A stretch of 46,819 bases of DNA, from positions 1-46,819 of the forward strand of contig JBFWUW010000058.1 of NCBI GenBank assembly GCA_050247075.1, in the 5' to 3' direction. The stretch comes from JBFWUW01 sp050247075. GTDB taxonomy: Bacteria > Planctomycetota > Planctomycetia > Pirellulales > JBFWUW01. Shown piece by piece: positions 16,654-24,872 of this stretch; position 1 is the stretch's first letter, and the number at the start of each line of letters is the position of its first letter. A program made the translations under genes and the position numbers. Under the pieces are notes generated by a model, which was not told where the DNA came from, ran no database searches, and worked only from the letters and a program-made list of their open reading frames with translations.

Positions 16654-16655
16654 CC

Positions 16656-16711
16656 GTAGGAGGCGATTTCATCGCAGTCTCTAGGTGTCGTCTCCGACGG
16701 CGACAATCCGC
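16656..16711. repeat. Family B composite element, forward orientation
   Basis: Starts GTAGGAGGCGATTTCATCGC directly behind the propeller stop codon and ends CGTCTCCGACGGCGACAATC then CGC. It is the same order as the copy at 26106, with nearly the same spacing. Confidence 0.65.
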
Positions 16712-16760
16712 TTTGCTAAAAAGGGGCAGGCGACAACTTGGAGAAGGCGATCCGCCTAGT

Positions 16761-16826
16761 TCCTATTCGTTGGATTCGTTCGATTCGTGGTCCTCAACAA
16801 ACCTTGGCGCCTTTGCGTCAAAATCC
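16761..16826. repeat. Low-complexity TTCG/GCGCCTTTGCG motif
   Basis: TTCCTATTCGTTGGATTCGT then TCGATTCGTGG, and further on ACCTTGGCGCCTTTGCGTCA. It has the same direct-repeat character as families C to E, but only one copy is in this window. The rest of the 352-base gap (16654-17005) holds no gene. Confidence 0.35.
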
Positions 16827-17005
16827 GCTGTCGCTGTGCGGCCCACTTGTTAGACTCGCCACTCGGAATTGTTCTCACACAAGATTGGTCCTGACAACGG
16901 CCTGCATTCTTGTGGCCAAGCAGGCCGCCTTGCGGTAAGTTCCATCTTGGAGGCATTCGCGGGACGATGGAACATCTAGAAGCTGGCAACAGGAGTTGAC
17001 GCAAC

Positions 17006-17791
17006 GTGGAACTTGAAGGCATTTCTGCCCTGGTGACGGGTGCCAGCCGGGGAATTGGCCGTGGCGTGGCGGTGGCCTTGGCCCAGGCCGGGGCTAACGT
17101 GGCCATCAACTACCGCTCGCACCCCAACGAAGCCGAGGAAGTCGCCGCCCAAGTGCGGGCTTGCGGCCGCAAAGCCCTGCTGGTGGCGGGGGACGTGGCC
17201 GATCTGGCGGCGGTGGAACAGATGGTGGCCGCCGCCGCGGTCGAGTTTGGCCGGCTCGATATCGCCGTCAGCAACGCGGCGTTTTCCGAGCGCGAACTGT
17301 TCCATACGGCCGACATGCCAGGATTTCGCCGCACGGTTGATGTCACCATGTGGGGCGCATTGCATCTCTTGCGGGCCGCCACGCAACAGATGATCTCCCA
17401 GGGCCAGGGGGGGAGTGTGGTGATTGTCAGTTCGCCCCACGCCTATCTGCCGATTCCCCGCTCGATGGCCTATAATATGTCCAAGGCGGCGATCGACCAG
17501 ATGGCCCGCACCGCGGCGATAGAACTGGCCGAACACCGCATCCGCGTGAACTTGATCCACCCCGGTTGGATCGACACTCCCGGCGAACGCAAGTTCACCA
17601 GCGACGAACAGATCGAACAGGCCGGAGCCAAACTTCCCTGGAAGCGGCTGGGGCAGCCCGACGAAATTGGCCGGGGCGTGGTATTCTTGTGCGATCCGCG
17701 AAGTGACTACATGACCGGTAGCGCCATGCTGATCGATGGCGGCATTTCGCTCCCCTGGTGGGCCAACCGAGGGTCCGCGGTTCCGGAGTAA
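17006..17791 (+). CDS. SDR family oxidoreductase (glucose-dehydrogenase-like group)
   Basis: Encodes 261 residues from a GTG start. TGASRGIG (11-18) is the cofactor loop, Ser142/143, Tyr156 and Lys160 (YNMSK) form the catalytic set, and INYRS after strand 2 suggests NADP preference. The end MLIDGGISLPWWANR has the usual DGG motif and a short C-terminal extension. It should be an active dehydrogenase/reductase; the substrate is unknown. AGGAG at 16991-16995 lies 10 bases before the GTG and supports the start. It is only distantly similar to the SDR at 6493. Confidence 0.9.
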   Translation: MELEGISALVTGASRGIGRGVAVALAQAGANVAINYRSHPNEAEEVAAQVRACGRKALLVAGDVADLAAVEQMVAAAAVEFGRLDIAVSNAAFSERELFHTADMPGFRRTVDVTMWGALHLLRAATQQMISQGQGGSVVIVSSPHAYLPIPRSMAYNMSKAAIDQMARTAAIELAEHRIRVNLIHPGWIDTPGERKFTSDEQIEQAGAKLPWKRLGQPDEIGRGVVFLCDPRSDYMTGSAMLIDGGISLPWWANRGSAVPE

Positions 17792-17869
17792 TGTGCTCGT
17801 TTCAGACCGCTGTCAACATTCAGTCCTCCGCCGCCCAATCCCTCGTAAACTCTTGGAAAGTCCGTTGCC

Positions 17870-18397
17870 ATGGGCGTGAAGTACCTGTTGCCATGCGAAT
17901 GCGGCAAGCAGATGGAGGTCGATTCCAGCCAGTCTGGATTGCGCGTGCCTTGCGAATGCGGCCAGCAGATGGAAGTTCCCACGCATCGCGGCTTGCGGCA
18001 ACTGGCCAGGGCCGAAACGCCGCCAGAAACCGCCGCCAGCAAACCAGAAAGCCAGCGTGCCGCAGCGGCAGCGGGCTGGGGCCGGCGGCAAGGGGCTTTG
18101 TCCCTGGCCGTGATCCTGCTGTTGATGGCCGCTGGCCTGTGGGGTTGGGTCCACTCGCGGATACCGGAGGATCCTTGGCCCCAAGCCATAGCTGAGGCCG
18201 AACCGCAGCACATGTTGACGTTGTGGGCCATGATGCACCGTGGCGTCGACATCACCGGTGATGATGCGGGCCAAAGTTTGAAAAAGATGTATGAAAGCGT
18301 GAAGTTCTGGAAGAACATCGCCTACGCCCTGGCGGGAGCGGCCGGGGTGGCAGCGGTTGTGGCCCTGCTCATTCCCAATCGTCCGGCCAAAAAATAG
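17870..18397 (+). CDS. Double zinc-ribbon-like membrane protein, unknown function
   Basis: Encodes 175 residues. Two tandem CxCG motifs (LPCECGKQMEV near residue 8 and VPCECGQQMEV near residue 26) resemble half zinc-ribbons and may bind one zinc together. A Pro/Glu/Ala linker leads to a membrane helix (LSLAVILLLMAAGLWGWV, about 78-95), a soluble segment (about 96-145) and a final helix (AYALAGAAGVAAVVALLI) before a basic end. The zinc-ribbon end would be cytoplasmic. The function is unknown. It lies 78 bases downstream of the SDR on the same strand and is convergent with the PhyH gene. Confidence 0.72.
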   Translation: MGVKYLLPCECGKQMEVDSSQSGLRVPCECGQQMEVPTHRGLRQLARAETPPETAASKPESQRAAAAAGWGRRQGALSLAVILLLMAAGLWGWVHSRIPEDPWPQAIAEAEPQHMLTLWAMMHRGVDITGDDAGQSLKKMYESVKFWKNIAYALAGAAGVAAVVALLIPNRPAKK

Positions 18398-18412
18398 CCA
18401 GCGGCAATGTTG

Positions 18413-19186
18413 CTATTTCGCGGCACGGTTGGCCCACTGGCGAATGGCCTGGTCGTCGGCCAGTTCCAAGGGGGCGTAGGGAGGGTGCCGCGTCTCTTGG
18501 TAGGGGCTGTTGGAGCGCGTGTTGTAGCAACAGATGAGCGACCACCGCGGATCGGCCGAGCGGTTCTGGTCGGAACGATGCAGCAAGTTTGCATGGAAGA
18601 AGAGCGCGTCCCCCGGCTGGCATTCCACGTAGATCAGTTCGTGCCGCTTCAGGGCCTGTTCCACCCGCTCCAGGTCGGCACCGGTTTGATCGCCCGTCTT
18701 GCCGTGGTCGATCCGCCCCAAACGATGCGAGCCGCGTAAGACTTGCAGGCAGCCGTTCTCGCGCGAGGCCTTGTCCACGGCGATCAAGCAACTGGCCAGG
18801 TTGGGTGCCAGGCAGGCGTTGTGGTACCAGTAACCGTAGTCCTGGTGCCACTCCCAGGCTCCGCCGACTAAAGGCTCCTTGAGCATCATCTTGGTATGCC
18901 AATGGTAGACTTCCTCCCCCAGCAACTGCTCCATCCGCCGCACGATCCGCGGCGAACGGCTAAACAGCCCGTACAGGTCGTCGCGGGGGGTGTTCCACAA
19001 GGCTAGCTTGGTTTCAGCCCCGGTGGCATCCTTGCGCCCATAGGCGCTTGCGCGAAGCGACTCATCTTGCCGGGCGTGGTCCAGCAGGGCTTGCATCTCT
19101 TGGGGGTCAAACAAGGCGCGGCGGAGTACGAAACCGTCGCGTTCCCAAGCCGACATCTCGGCCGCCGACAGGGGTTCTACCGACAT
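18413..19186 (-). CDS. Phytanoyl-CoA dioxygenase (PhyH) family protein
   Basis: Encodes 257 residues. The 2-His-1-Asp iron site is visible: His114 and Asp116 in WEWHQDYGYW, with the distal His203 in FHANLLHRSDQN. Arg214 in ADPRW is placed to bind 2-oxoglutarate. It should be an Fe(II)/2-oxoglutarate-dependent hydroxylase acting on a small molecule, and the family is common in secondary and lipid metabolism. It is the last gene of a run with DUF5989 (16-base gap) and an SxtJ-like protein. In saxitoxin-type clusters similar membrane genes lie beside tailoring oxygenases, but the substrate here is unknown. Confidence 0.88.
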   Translation of the reverse strand: MSVEPLSAAEMSAWERDGFVLRRALFDPQEMQALLDHARQDESLRASAYGRKDATGAETKLALWNTPRDDLYGLFSRSPRIVRRMEQLLGEEVYHWHTKMMLKEPLVGGAWEWHQDYGYWYHNACLAPNLASCLIAVDKASRENGCLQVLRGSHRLGRIDHGKTGDQTGADLERVEQALKRHELIYVECQPGDALFFHANLLHRSDQNRSADPRWSLICCYNTRSNSPYQETRHPPYAPLELADDQAIRQWANRAAK

Positions 19187-19202
19187 CGATCGGCTCCCGC
19201 CT

Positions 19203-19403
19203 TTAGAACAAGGTGTAGATGAAGGGCGCGACAGCCGTCCCCTGCAGCAGCATTAGCAGCGCCATGCCCAACATGACCACGATCATGGGGAGCAGCCACC
19301 ATTTCTTGTTGAACCGCAGAAAATCCCAGAACTCGCGGAGCAGGCCGGGACTGGCTTCCTCGGAGGCCAACTTTTCAAAGTCGCTTTGCGGTGATTGAGA
19401 CAT
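19203..19403 (-). CDS. DUF5989 family (SxtK-like) small membrane protein
   Basis: Encodes 66 residues. REFWDFLRFNKKWWLLPMIV leads into one membrane helix, and the protein ends GTAVAPFIYTLF. This is the diagnostic pattern of the DUF5989/SxtK-like family. In other bacteria this small protein is usually coupled to an SxtJ-like protein and often to a carbamoyltransferase. Here SxtJ-like is upstream (30-base gap) and PhyH is downstream, with no carbamoyltransferase in the window. The role is unknown. Confidence 0.85.
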   Translation of the reverse strand: MSQSPQSDFEKLASEEASPGLLREFWDFLRFNKKWWLLPMIVVMLGMALLMLLQGTAVAPFIYTLF

Positions 19404-19433
19404 GGGCCTCTCCGGCGAAAATGAAACAGCAGA

Positions 19434-19862
19434 TCAGTATTGGCGGAAATAGCGACGCAAGTCGCTGGGGCTGGACTTGGCCAGCCAGTAACTTTCGCGG
19501 GCTTGCCGCCGCAACATGAGCGAGTCGCGGCCCAGCAAGCGAAACAACAAAGCCACCGGGGTGAACAATCCAAAAAACAGCACCAGCAGCAAAACAAGCG
19601 ACATCAGCCAGCCAATGGGAAAGGCCAGCACCATCCAACCGACGAACACCGGCCGCAGCCAGACTGGCTTTGTCCAGCCGATCACCCCTACGGCTGCCGC
19701 CACGGCGACCAAGGCCCAGGTCCAGGCTGGCCAGCCCAGCCCCGCCCTGGTCGCGGTCGATCCTTTCCACAAGGCCACCAAGACCAAGGCCAGCGCCGCT
19801 AATCCGGCAAACTGGCGCAACATTCGTTCGCTGGCGTTGAAGGGGATATCGGACCAACGCAT
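19434..19862 (-). CDS. SxtJ family membrane protein
   Basis: Encodes 142 residues starting MRWSDIPFNASERMLRQFAG. Three or four membrane helices are visible (about 20-35, 45-62, 70-100). The conserved end FTPVALLFRLLGRDSLMLRR, then ESYWLAKS, is typical of the SxtJ-like family. It is the first gene of the operon SxtJ-like / DUF5989 / PhyH. The start at 19862 is chosen over an in-frame extension to 19943 because family members start with a short polar segment like this. The function is unknown even in saxitoxin clusters. Confidence 0.8.
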   Translation of the reverse strand: MRWSDIPFNASERMLRQFAGLAALALVLVALWKGSTATRAGLGWPAWTWALVAVAAAVGVIGWTKPVWLRPVFVGWMVLAFPIGWLMSLVLLLVLFFGLFTPVALLFRLLGRDSLMLRRQARESYWLAKSSPSDLRRYFRQY

Positions 19863-19996
19863 GGCGGATTCCGTGGTAAAACTACGTACAATGCGGTCGA
19901 TAGCGTAGCATGGCGGCAGGCGATCAAACCGCGGGTGGACCAATCCAGTAGCCGCCCTTGTATTCTCTCCGCAACGCCCCTTTGGCTCAAGATCGA

Positions 19997-20827
19997 ATGC
20001 TCACCGGAATCGTTTCCAATTGTTGGCGGCTACAGTTAGAAGGGGGCGCGAAGCTGGAAGAACTGGTAGCCGAAGCAGCCAGGCAAGGCTTTCAAGCGAT
20101 TGAGTTGCGTCAGGGATGCCTGGGCGAGTTTGAGGATCGTGAGTCGCAGATCCCCCGGCCAGCGGCTCTGGCCGAGTTGGCTCGGCGGTTCCCCGAACTG
20201 CGGTTTAATCTGGCCCTGGCCTGGCCGTTCTTCGATTCGGAATGGCCGCTCGACGACCCATTGTTGAGCGCAGGCCTGGCCGCGGCGCAGGCGCTGGCCC
20301 CTTTACCAGGGGCAACCCACTTGCGGCTCGTGGATGTGAGCACGGACGACGGCGCTGCCGCTCGGGACAACCTGGAACTGCTGGCGAGTCGAATCGCTTC
20401 CATCGCCCGCCAGCTTTTCGATGGCGGCGGTAAGCTGTCGTTGGAAAATGGACGGCAACCGTGGACGCGGATGGTCCACTTGATGGCGCTGACACGGGAA
20501 CACGCCCAGGCCACGGGTGCGGAAATCTGTCTGTGTTACGATCCGGCTAACGTACCGGATATCGCCCAGCCCGCCGTCGCACGGCAAGTATTGGCCGACG
20601 TGAGTAGGCTGTCGTTGGGGATGGTTCACTTCAAGCAATTGCGGGCCGGCGAGATGCAGGCGGAAGTGAACGCTGGCGACATCGACTGGAAGGTCCAAAT
20701 ACAAACGCTGAGCCGCCTGGGCTATGCCGGTCCAGCCTGTCTTGAAATTCGGGCTAGCCAGGAAATCTGGCGGCATCTGTTGGCCAGCCGAAAGTACATT
20801 GACGCCCTGGAAAAAGCAGGCGATTAG
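19997..20827 (+). CDS. Sugar phosphate isomerase/epimerase-like TIM-barrel protein
   Basis: Encodes 276 residues starting MLTGIVSNCW. Features of the AP-endonuclease-2/xylose-isomerase-like TIM barrel are present: AARQGFQAIELRQG, GATHLRLVDVST, KLSLENGR (metal-binding Glu), LCYDPANVP (metal-binding Asp) and MVHFKQ (His). These residues would bind a divalent metal and catalyse a ketose/aldose isomerisation or epimerisation. The exact sugar is unknown. The start excludes 13 in-frame upstream codons. It is divergent from the SxtJ operon with about 134 bases between starts. Confidence 0.82.
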   Translation: MLTGIVSNCWRLQLEGGAKLEELVAEAARQGFQAIELRQGCLGEFEDRESQIPRPAALAELARRFPELRFNLALAWPFFDSEWPLDDPLLSAGLAAAQALAPLPGATHLRLVDVSTDDGAAARDNLELLASRIASIARQLFDGGGKLSLENGRQPWTRMVHLMALTREHAQATGAEICLCYDPANVPDIAQPAVARQVLADVSRLSLGMVHFKQLRAGEMQAEVNAGDIDWKVQIQTLSRLGYAGPACLEIRASQEIWRHLLASRKYIDALEKAGD

Positions 20828-21007
20828 AGCCATGCTGGGCTACCATCAAGCCACGATTGCCTGGAGAAACCGGTAGTAATAACCTGTTGTGTAGACCAGT
20901 TGCTTGCAAGCGTGGCCGCCGGCGCGTTCAATAGAGGTTGCCCGCCGGGCAGTTCTGTTTCGGCCCGGCCGGCCTTCAGGCAATCTTCTTTCTTTTGGAT
21001 ATCCACG

Positions 21008-22042
21008 ATGAACCGCTTGCTGTTGATTTGCGCTGCGGGCTGCTGGCTATTTTGCACGGCTGTCTGGGGGCAAGAGGCCGCTGAAACGCCCGATCCGCCG
21101 GCCGCCGCGGTGGACCCCGATTTGATCCGCATTCATCTCATGGATGGTTCCACCATTAGCGGCAAGTTGTCGGTGGAGGAGATTGAAGTCAGCACCGCCT
21201 TTGGAAATCTGCAAGTGCCGATCCGTTCGATCCGTAGTTTCACCCCCGGTCTGACCAGCCACCCGGAACTGGCACGGAACGTGGAGAGCCTGATCGAGGA
21301 TCTAGGCTCTAGCAATTACCCCAAGCGCGAACTGGCCCAGAAAGCACTGCTGAAATTGGGCCCGCCCGTCCGCGGCGAGTTAGAGCGCCGCGCCGACGAC
21401 ACCGATAACGAGCGCCGCACGCGGATTAAGGAATTGTTGGAACTGTTCGACGAACTGGCCGACAGCGAGGACGACGAGGAAGAACCGCGGGCAGACAGCG
21501 GATTGTTGATTCGCCACGATACGGTGGAGACATCCGACTTTACCATTGTCGGCCAGATCGTCACGCAAGAGTTTACGATTGCCAGCCAGTACGGGCCGCT
21601 GTCGATCAAGCTCAGCGATATTCGCCGTGGCGAACGCGAAGCGCCAGGCGGCGGTGAGATTCGCAAGTCGCTGCGGATGGACGGCACGCACGTCGTGCAG
21701 ACCAGCATGTTGGGCAGCGGCATCAAGCTGGAGCGCGGCGACCGGGTGACCATCTCCGCCGAGGGCCAAATCACCATGAGCCCCTGGGGCAACCAGGCTT
21801 CGTCCAATCCCGATGGCGCACAGAACTTTGGCTGGTACCAGGCCAACACCATTCCCATCGGTGCGCTGGTCGCTCAAATCGGCCGGCGAGGGACGATCTT
21901 CAAGGTCGGCAGCAAGCATTCGTTTACGGCTGACAAAACCGGCACGTTGTCGTTTGCCATGGCAATGCTGCCCGACTACGTCAACAACCAGTTTCCCGGC
22001 GAATACCGGATTAAGGTCCATGTGCAGCGCAAGAAGCAGTAG
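21008..22042 (+). CDS. Secreted multidomain protein with LecA-like domain
   Basis: Encodes 344 residues. Signal peptide at 1-21 (MNRLLLICAAGCWLFCTAVW). Residues about 38-82 (RIHLMDGSTISGKL, then FGNLQVPIRSI) and 165-208 (LIRHDTVETSDFTIVGQI, then YGPLSIKLSDI) look like two copies of a small Sm-like beta barrel. Residues 90-150 form a HEAT-like helical segment (YPKRELAQKALLKLG). Residues about 250-340 match the PA-IL/LecA lectin pattern: GQITMSPWGN, NPDG, PIGALVAQIG, FKVG and GEYRIKVHV. LecA-type domains bind galactose through calcium; the calcium site (DYVNNQFPGEY) is only partly conserved. It is probably a periplasmic or surface protein. Confidence 0.78.
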   Translation: MNRLLLICAAGCWLFCTAVWGQEAAETPDPPAAAVDPDLIRIHLMDGSTISGKLSVEEIEVSTAFGNLQVPIRSIRSFTPGLTSHPELARNVESLIEDLGSSNYPKRELAQKALLKLGPPVRGELERRADDTDNERRTRIKELLELFDELADSEDDEEEPRADSGLLIRHDTVETSDFTIVGQIVTQEFTIASQYGPLSIKLSDIRRGEREAPGGGEIRKSLRMDGTHVVQTSMLGSGIKLERGDRVTISAEGQITMSPWGNQASSNPDGAQNFGWYQANTIPIGALVAQIGRRGTIFKVGSKHSFTADKTGTLSFAMAMLPDYVNNQFPGEYRIKVHVQRKKQ

Positions 22043-22175
22043 GGAGCTGGCGACATCGTGGCTGCACGCCTTCCGCCGTGTCGGCTGGATTGGCGATGGG
22101 CGCTTTATTTCTGGTAAGGCATCCAGGCCTGGTTGACCGAACCCAGCGCCAGCGGACATGGCAGCAGCCATTTCG

Positions 22176-23480
22176 CTATGCCGTAGCGCAGACGCGCTCC
22201 AGATCGTCAAAGAACGCCGGGTAAGTCTTGGCGGTGCAGCCAGGGTCGCGAATGACCACGCCCGGTGTGCGCAGTCCGACGAGCGCCAAGCTCATGGCCA
22301 TGCGGTGGTCGTCGTAGGTGTCGATATGGGCGCCGCGCGGTTCGCCCGGCATAATCAACAGGCCATCCTCGAACTCTTCCACGGCGGCACCTAGTTTGCG
22401 CAATTCCATGGCCAAAGCGCCGATGCGGTCGGTCTCTTTGTGGCGGATGTGCCCCACGCCGCGAATCCTCGTCGGCCCTTGGGCGTAGAGTGCCACCGCC
22501 GCCAGCGTTTGCACGGTATCGCTAATACCGTTCATGTCGACATCCACCCCATGCAGCGGAACGCCCGCCGGCCCGTCGCTGGCGACGGTGATCTGGTCGG
22601 ACTGCCACCGCACGCGGCATCCCATTTGTTCCAACACGTCGACAAACCGCACGTCGCCTTGCAGGCTGTTCCGCGACAGCCCGCTGACAGTCGTCTCGCC
22701 TCCGGCAATCGCCGCCGCCGCGAAAAAGTAGCTGGCGGCCGAAGCGTCTGGTTCGATGGCATAGGCGCGGCCGCGATAGGCCCGTGCATTGGAGATGGAA
22801 AAGCCGCCCGCTTGCTCTTCGACCGCGGCACCAAAGGCCCGCATGACTTCCAGCGTCATCTCGACGTAAGGCCGCGAGACCAGCGTTCCGGCCACGCGGA
22901 GTTCCACCGGACGGCCGGCATAGGGCGACGCCAACAACAGGCCGCTCAAGAACTGGCTAGAGACATCACCGCGCACGGTAGCCGGTCCCCCCGCCAGTCC
23001 TTGGGCCTTGATCAGAATCGGGGGACAGCCAGTTCCCGCTTCGCTGGAGGCGTCTGCTCCCCATTGCCGCAACCCGGCCAGCAAGTCCTCAATGGGCCGC
23101 TGACGCATGCGCGGCGTGCCGTCCAGCCGGTACTGGCCATGCCCCAGGGCGATCATGGCGGCCAAAAAACGGACGCTGGTGCCGCTGTTGCCTATGAACA
23201 AGTCGGCCTGCCGGGCCGGAATATTTCCCCCGCAGCCGACAATATCAATCGTGCTTTGATCAAAGTTGGCTTGCAGCCGTATGCCCAGTTTGTCGAGTGC
23301 CGCGGCCATCAGGCGCGTGTCGTCGCTGTCCAACACGCCCGACAGGCGCGATGGGCCTTCGGCCAGAGCGGCGCAGACCAACGCCCGGTTGGTCAGGCTC
23401 TTCGATCCGGGGGGGCGAATCTCGGCCCGCAACGGCCCGCAAGGGGTGATGGCATATTCATCTGGCATATCGCGCGGCAT
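22176..23480 (-). CDS. aroA: 3-phosphoshikimate 1-carboxyvinyltransferase (EPSP synthase)
   Basis: Encodes 434 residues, the usual length. It transfers the enolpyruvyl group from phosphoenolpyruvate to shikimate 3-phosphate in the shikimate pathway, in the cytoplasm. PPGSKSLTNRALVCAAL (23-39) is the N-terminal substrate-binding motif, FIGNSGTSVRFLAA is the central signature, and HIRHKETDRIGALAMELRKL is the second family signature. YDDHRMAMSLALVGL near the end is also conserved. The NSGTS form has Ser where the Gly-Asn-Ala-Gly-Thr type has Ala. ATG at 23468 is an alternative start. It lies 104 bases downstream of the second propeller gene. Confidence 0.97.
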   Translation of the reverse strand: MPRDMPDEYAITPCGPLRAEIRPPGSKSLTNRALVCAALAEGPSRLSGVLDSDDTRLMAAALDKLGIRLQANFDQSTIDIVGCGGNIPARQADLFIGNSGTSVRFLAAMIALGHGQYRLDGTPRMRQRPIEDLLAGLRQWGADASSEAGTGCPPILIKAQGLAGGPATVRGDVSSQFLSGLLLASPYAGRPVELRVAGTLVSRPYVEMTLEVMRAFGAAVEEQAGGFSISNARAYRGRAYAIEPDASAASYFFAAAAIAGGETTVSGLSRNSLQGDVRFVDVLEQMGCRVRWQSDQITVASDGPAGVPLHGVDVDMNGISDTVQTLAAVALYAQGPTRIRGVGHIRHKETDRIGALAMELRKLGAAVEEFEDGLLIMPGEPRGAHIDTYDDHRMAMSLALVGLRTPGVVIRDPGCTAKTYPAFFDDLERVCATA

Positions 23481-23583
23481 GACTTAAAGCGGTCCTTAGG
23501 GCGAAGGTGCCTCGGCCGACCAACGAAAGGCCGAGAAACGTACTGTTGCCGCGGTTGCCTGGAGATGATTGGCCGCGCGAAAC

Positions 23584-24810
23584 TCAATCATCTTCCGCGA
23601 TCCGCCAGAGATGCTTATCACTGCGGAAGTAAAGGGCCCCATCGGCGGCGGCGGGCGAGCCTAGAATGCTCTCGCCAAATTCGTACTCGTGGACGATCTC
23701 GCCGGCATCGTCACCCAGTTTGACCACGCGGGCGGTGCCATCCTGGCTGACGGAATAGAGGTGGCCGCCAGCAATCAACGGGGTGGACCAATAGCTGCCC
23801 CCCAGCCGCAACTGCCAGATAGACTCGCCCGTCTTGGCGTCTCCGCAGGTCAGTACGCCAGCGCTATTCACCACGTACAAGCGGCCGTCTTGCACGATCG
23901 GGCTGCACCGCGAGGGGGCCAACTTGCCCGACTCCCACAGTTTCTCCAGCGATTGGCTGCCGGGCGAACGCCGCAGGGCCGTCAGGCCAGCCGACGGCAA
24001 ATAGACGACATCTCCCACGGCCGCGGCGGAGGCAATGATGTCGCAAGCGGCTTCGTGCGACCAGACAATCTCGCCCGTCTTGGGTTCGTGGGCCGTTACG
24101 CGATCGGAGGATTGCAGCACAACCACATCGCCCTCGGGCGTGGGGCCGCGCATGACGACGGGCGAGACCCAATTGGCGCTGCGTTTTCGTTCCACGCGCC
24201 ACCGCGTTTCGCCCGTCAACGCGTCTAGCCCCATGGCGAAAGAGTCCCCCTGGTTCTCAATCTGTACCACCACCGTATCGGCCACAACGACAGGCGAACT
24301 CGACATGCCTACGTCGTTGCCGGCATCGGGATGATCGTGCGACAGCCCGCGATACCACTGCAAGTTACCTTCCAGATCAAGGCACGCCAGATCGTTGGAA
24401 GAGTAAAAGGCAAACACCCGCTGGCCATCGCTGGCGGGCGTGGGCGCGGCCACGGCGCTGGTGGGATGGCAGAAGCAGCGGCCGGTGGCCCAGTATTGGC
24501 GCTCCCAATCTTGCTGGCCAGAGGCGGCATCGAAGCACAGTACATGCAGGCGGTCGCGGCGGATGCCGCTATCGGCCGTGACAAGAACCTTGCCGCCCAC
24601 CACGATAGGGCTGGAAACCGCCTTTCCCGGCAGTTCGGCCTTCCAGGCGACGTTTTTGGCTGCTACGTCGTCCTTCTTCTCCGTCCAGACCAGCGGCAGG
24701 CGCTCGGCGGTGGTAGCGCTGTTGTTGTCATTTCCACGAAACTGCCGCCAATCCGCGGCAGAGAATACGGCGGCCAGACAGGCGACGGTGATAGCGAGGG
24801 AGCGGGGCAT
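23584..24810 (-). CDS. Secreted PQQ-binding-like beta-propeller protein
   Basis: Encodes 408 residues. The signal peptide MPRSLAITVACLAAVFSAA is followed by DWRQFRGNDNN, the usual opening of planctomycete PQQ-like propellers. Blades are visible as CFDAASGQQDWER, GLDALTGETRWRV, AHEPKTGEIVWSH and CGDAKTGESIWQLR. No enzyme motif is evident. The start ATG at 24810 begins the signal peptide; the in-frame extension to 24855 (which would read SFSLSPLAFILSP) is simply the translated family C repeat. Same strand as aroA and the jelly-roll protein upstream; similar in type to the propeller at 15373. Confidence 0.88.
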   Translation of the reverse strand: MPRSLAITVACLAAVFSAADWRQFRGNDNNSATTAERLPLVWTEKKDDVAAKNVAWKAELPGKAVSSPIVVGGKVLVTADSGIRRDRLHVLCFDAASGQQDWERQYWATGRCFCHPTSAVAAPTPASDGQRVFAFYSSNDLACLDLEGNLQWYRGLSHDHPDAGNDVGMSSSPVVVADTVVVQIENQGDSFAMGLDALTGETRWRVERKRSANWVSPVVMRGPTPEGDVVVLQSSDRVTAHEPKTGEIVWSHEAACDIIASAAAVGDVVYLPSAGLTALRRSPGSQSLEKLWESGKLAPSRCSPIVQDGRLYVVNSAGVLTCGDAKTGESIWQLRLGGSYWSTPLIAGGHLYSVSQDGTARVVKLGDDAGEIVHEYEFGESILGSPAAADGALYFRSDKHLWRIAEDD

Positions 24811-24846
24811 AGGGGAAAGGATGAAGGCTAAAGGCGAAAGGCTAAA
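24811..24846. repeat. Family C repeat abutting a start codon
   Basis: AGGGGAAAGGATGAAGGCTA then AAGGCGAAAGGCTAAA on the top strand. The bottom strand is a pyrimidine run that ends directly at the ATG of the propeller gene (24810), as at 3781 and 40347. Confidence 0.65.
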
Positions 24847-24872
24847 ACTGATCACTGAAAACTACGAACTTC
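24847..24872. repeat. Family E-like repeat
   Basis: ACTGATCACTGAAAACTACG then AACTTC. It is a degenerate version of the GAACACTGAACACTG run at 38063 and is joined directly to a family C module. Confidence 0.4.

Noticed and set aside
22440..23723. 427-codon plus-strand open frame
   Set aside because: Antisense to aroA, whose signatures are unambiguous.
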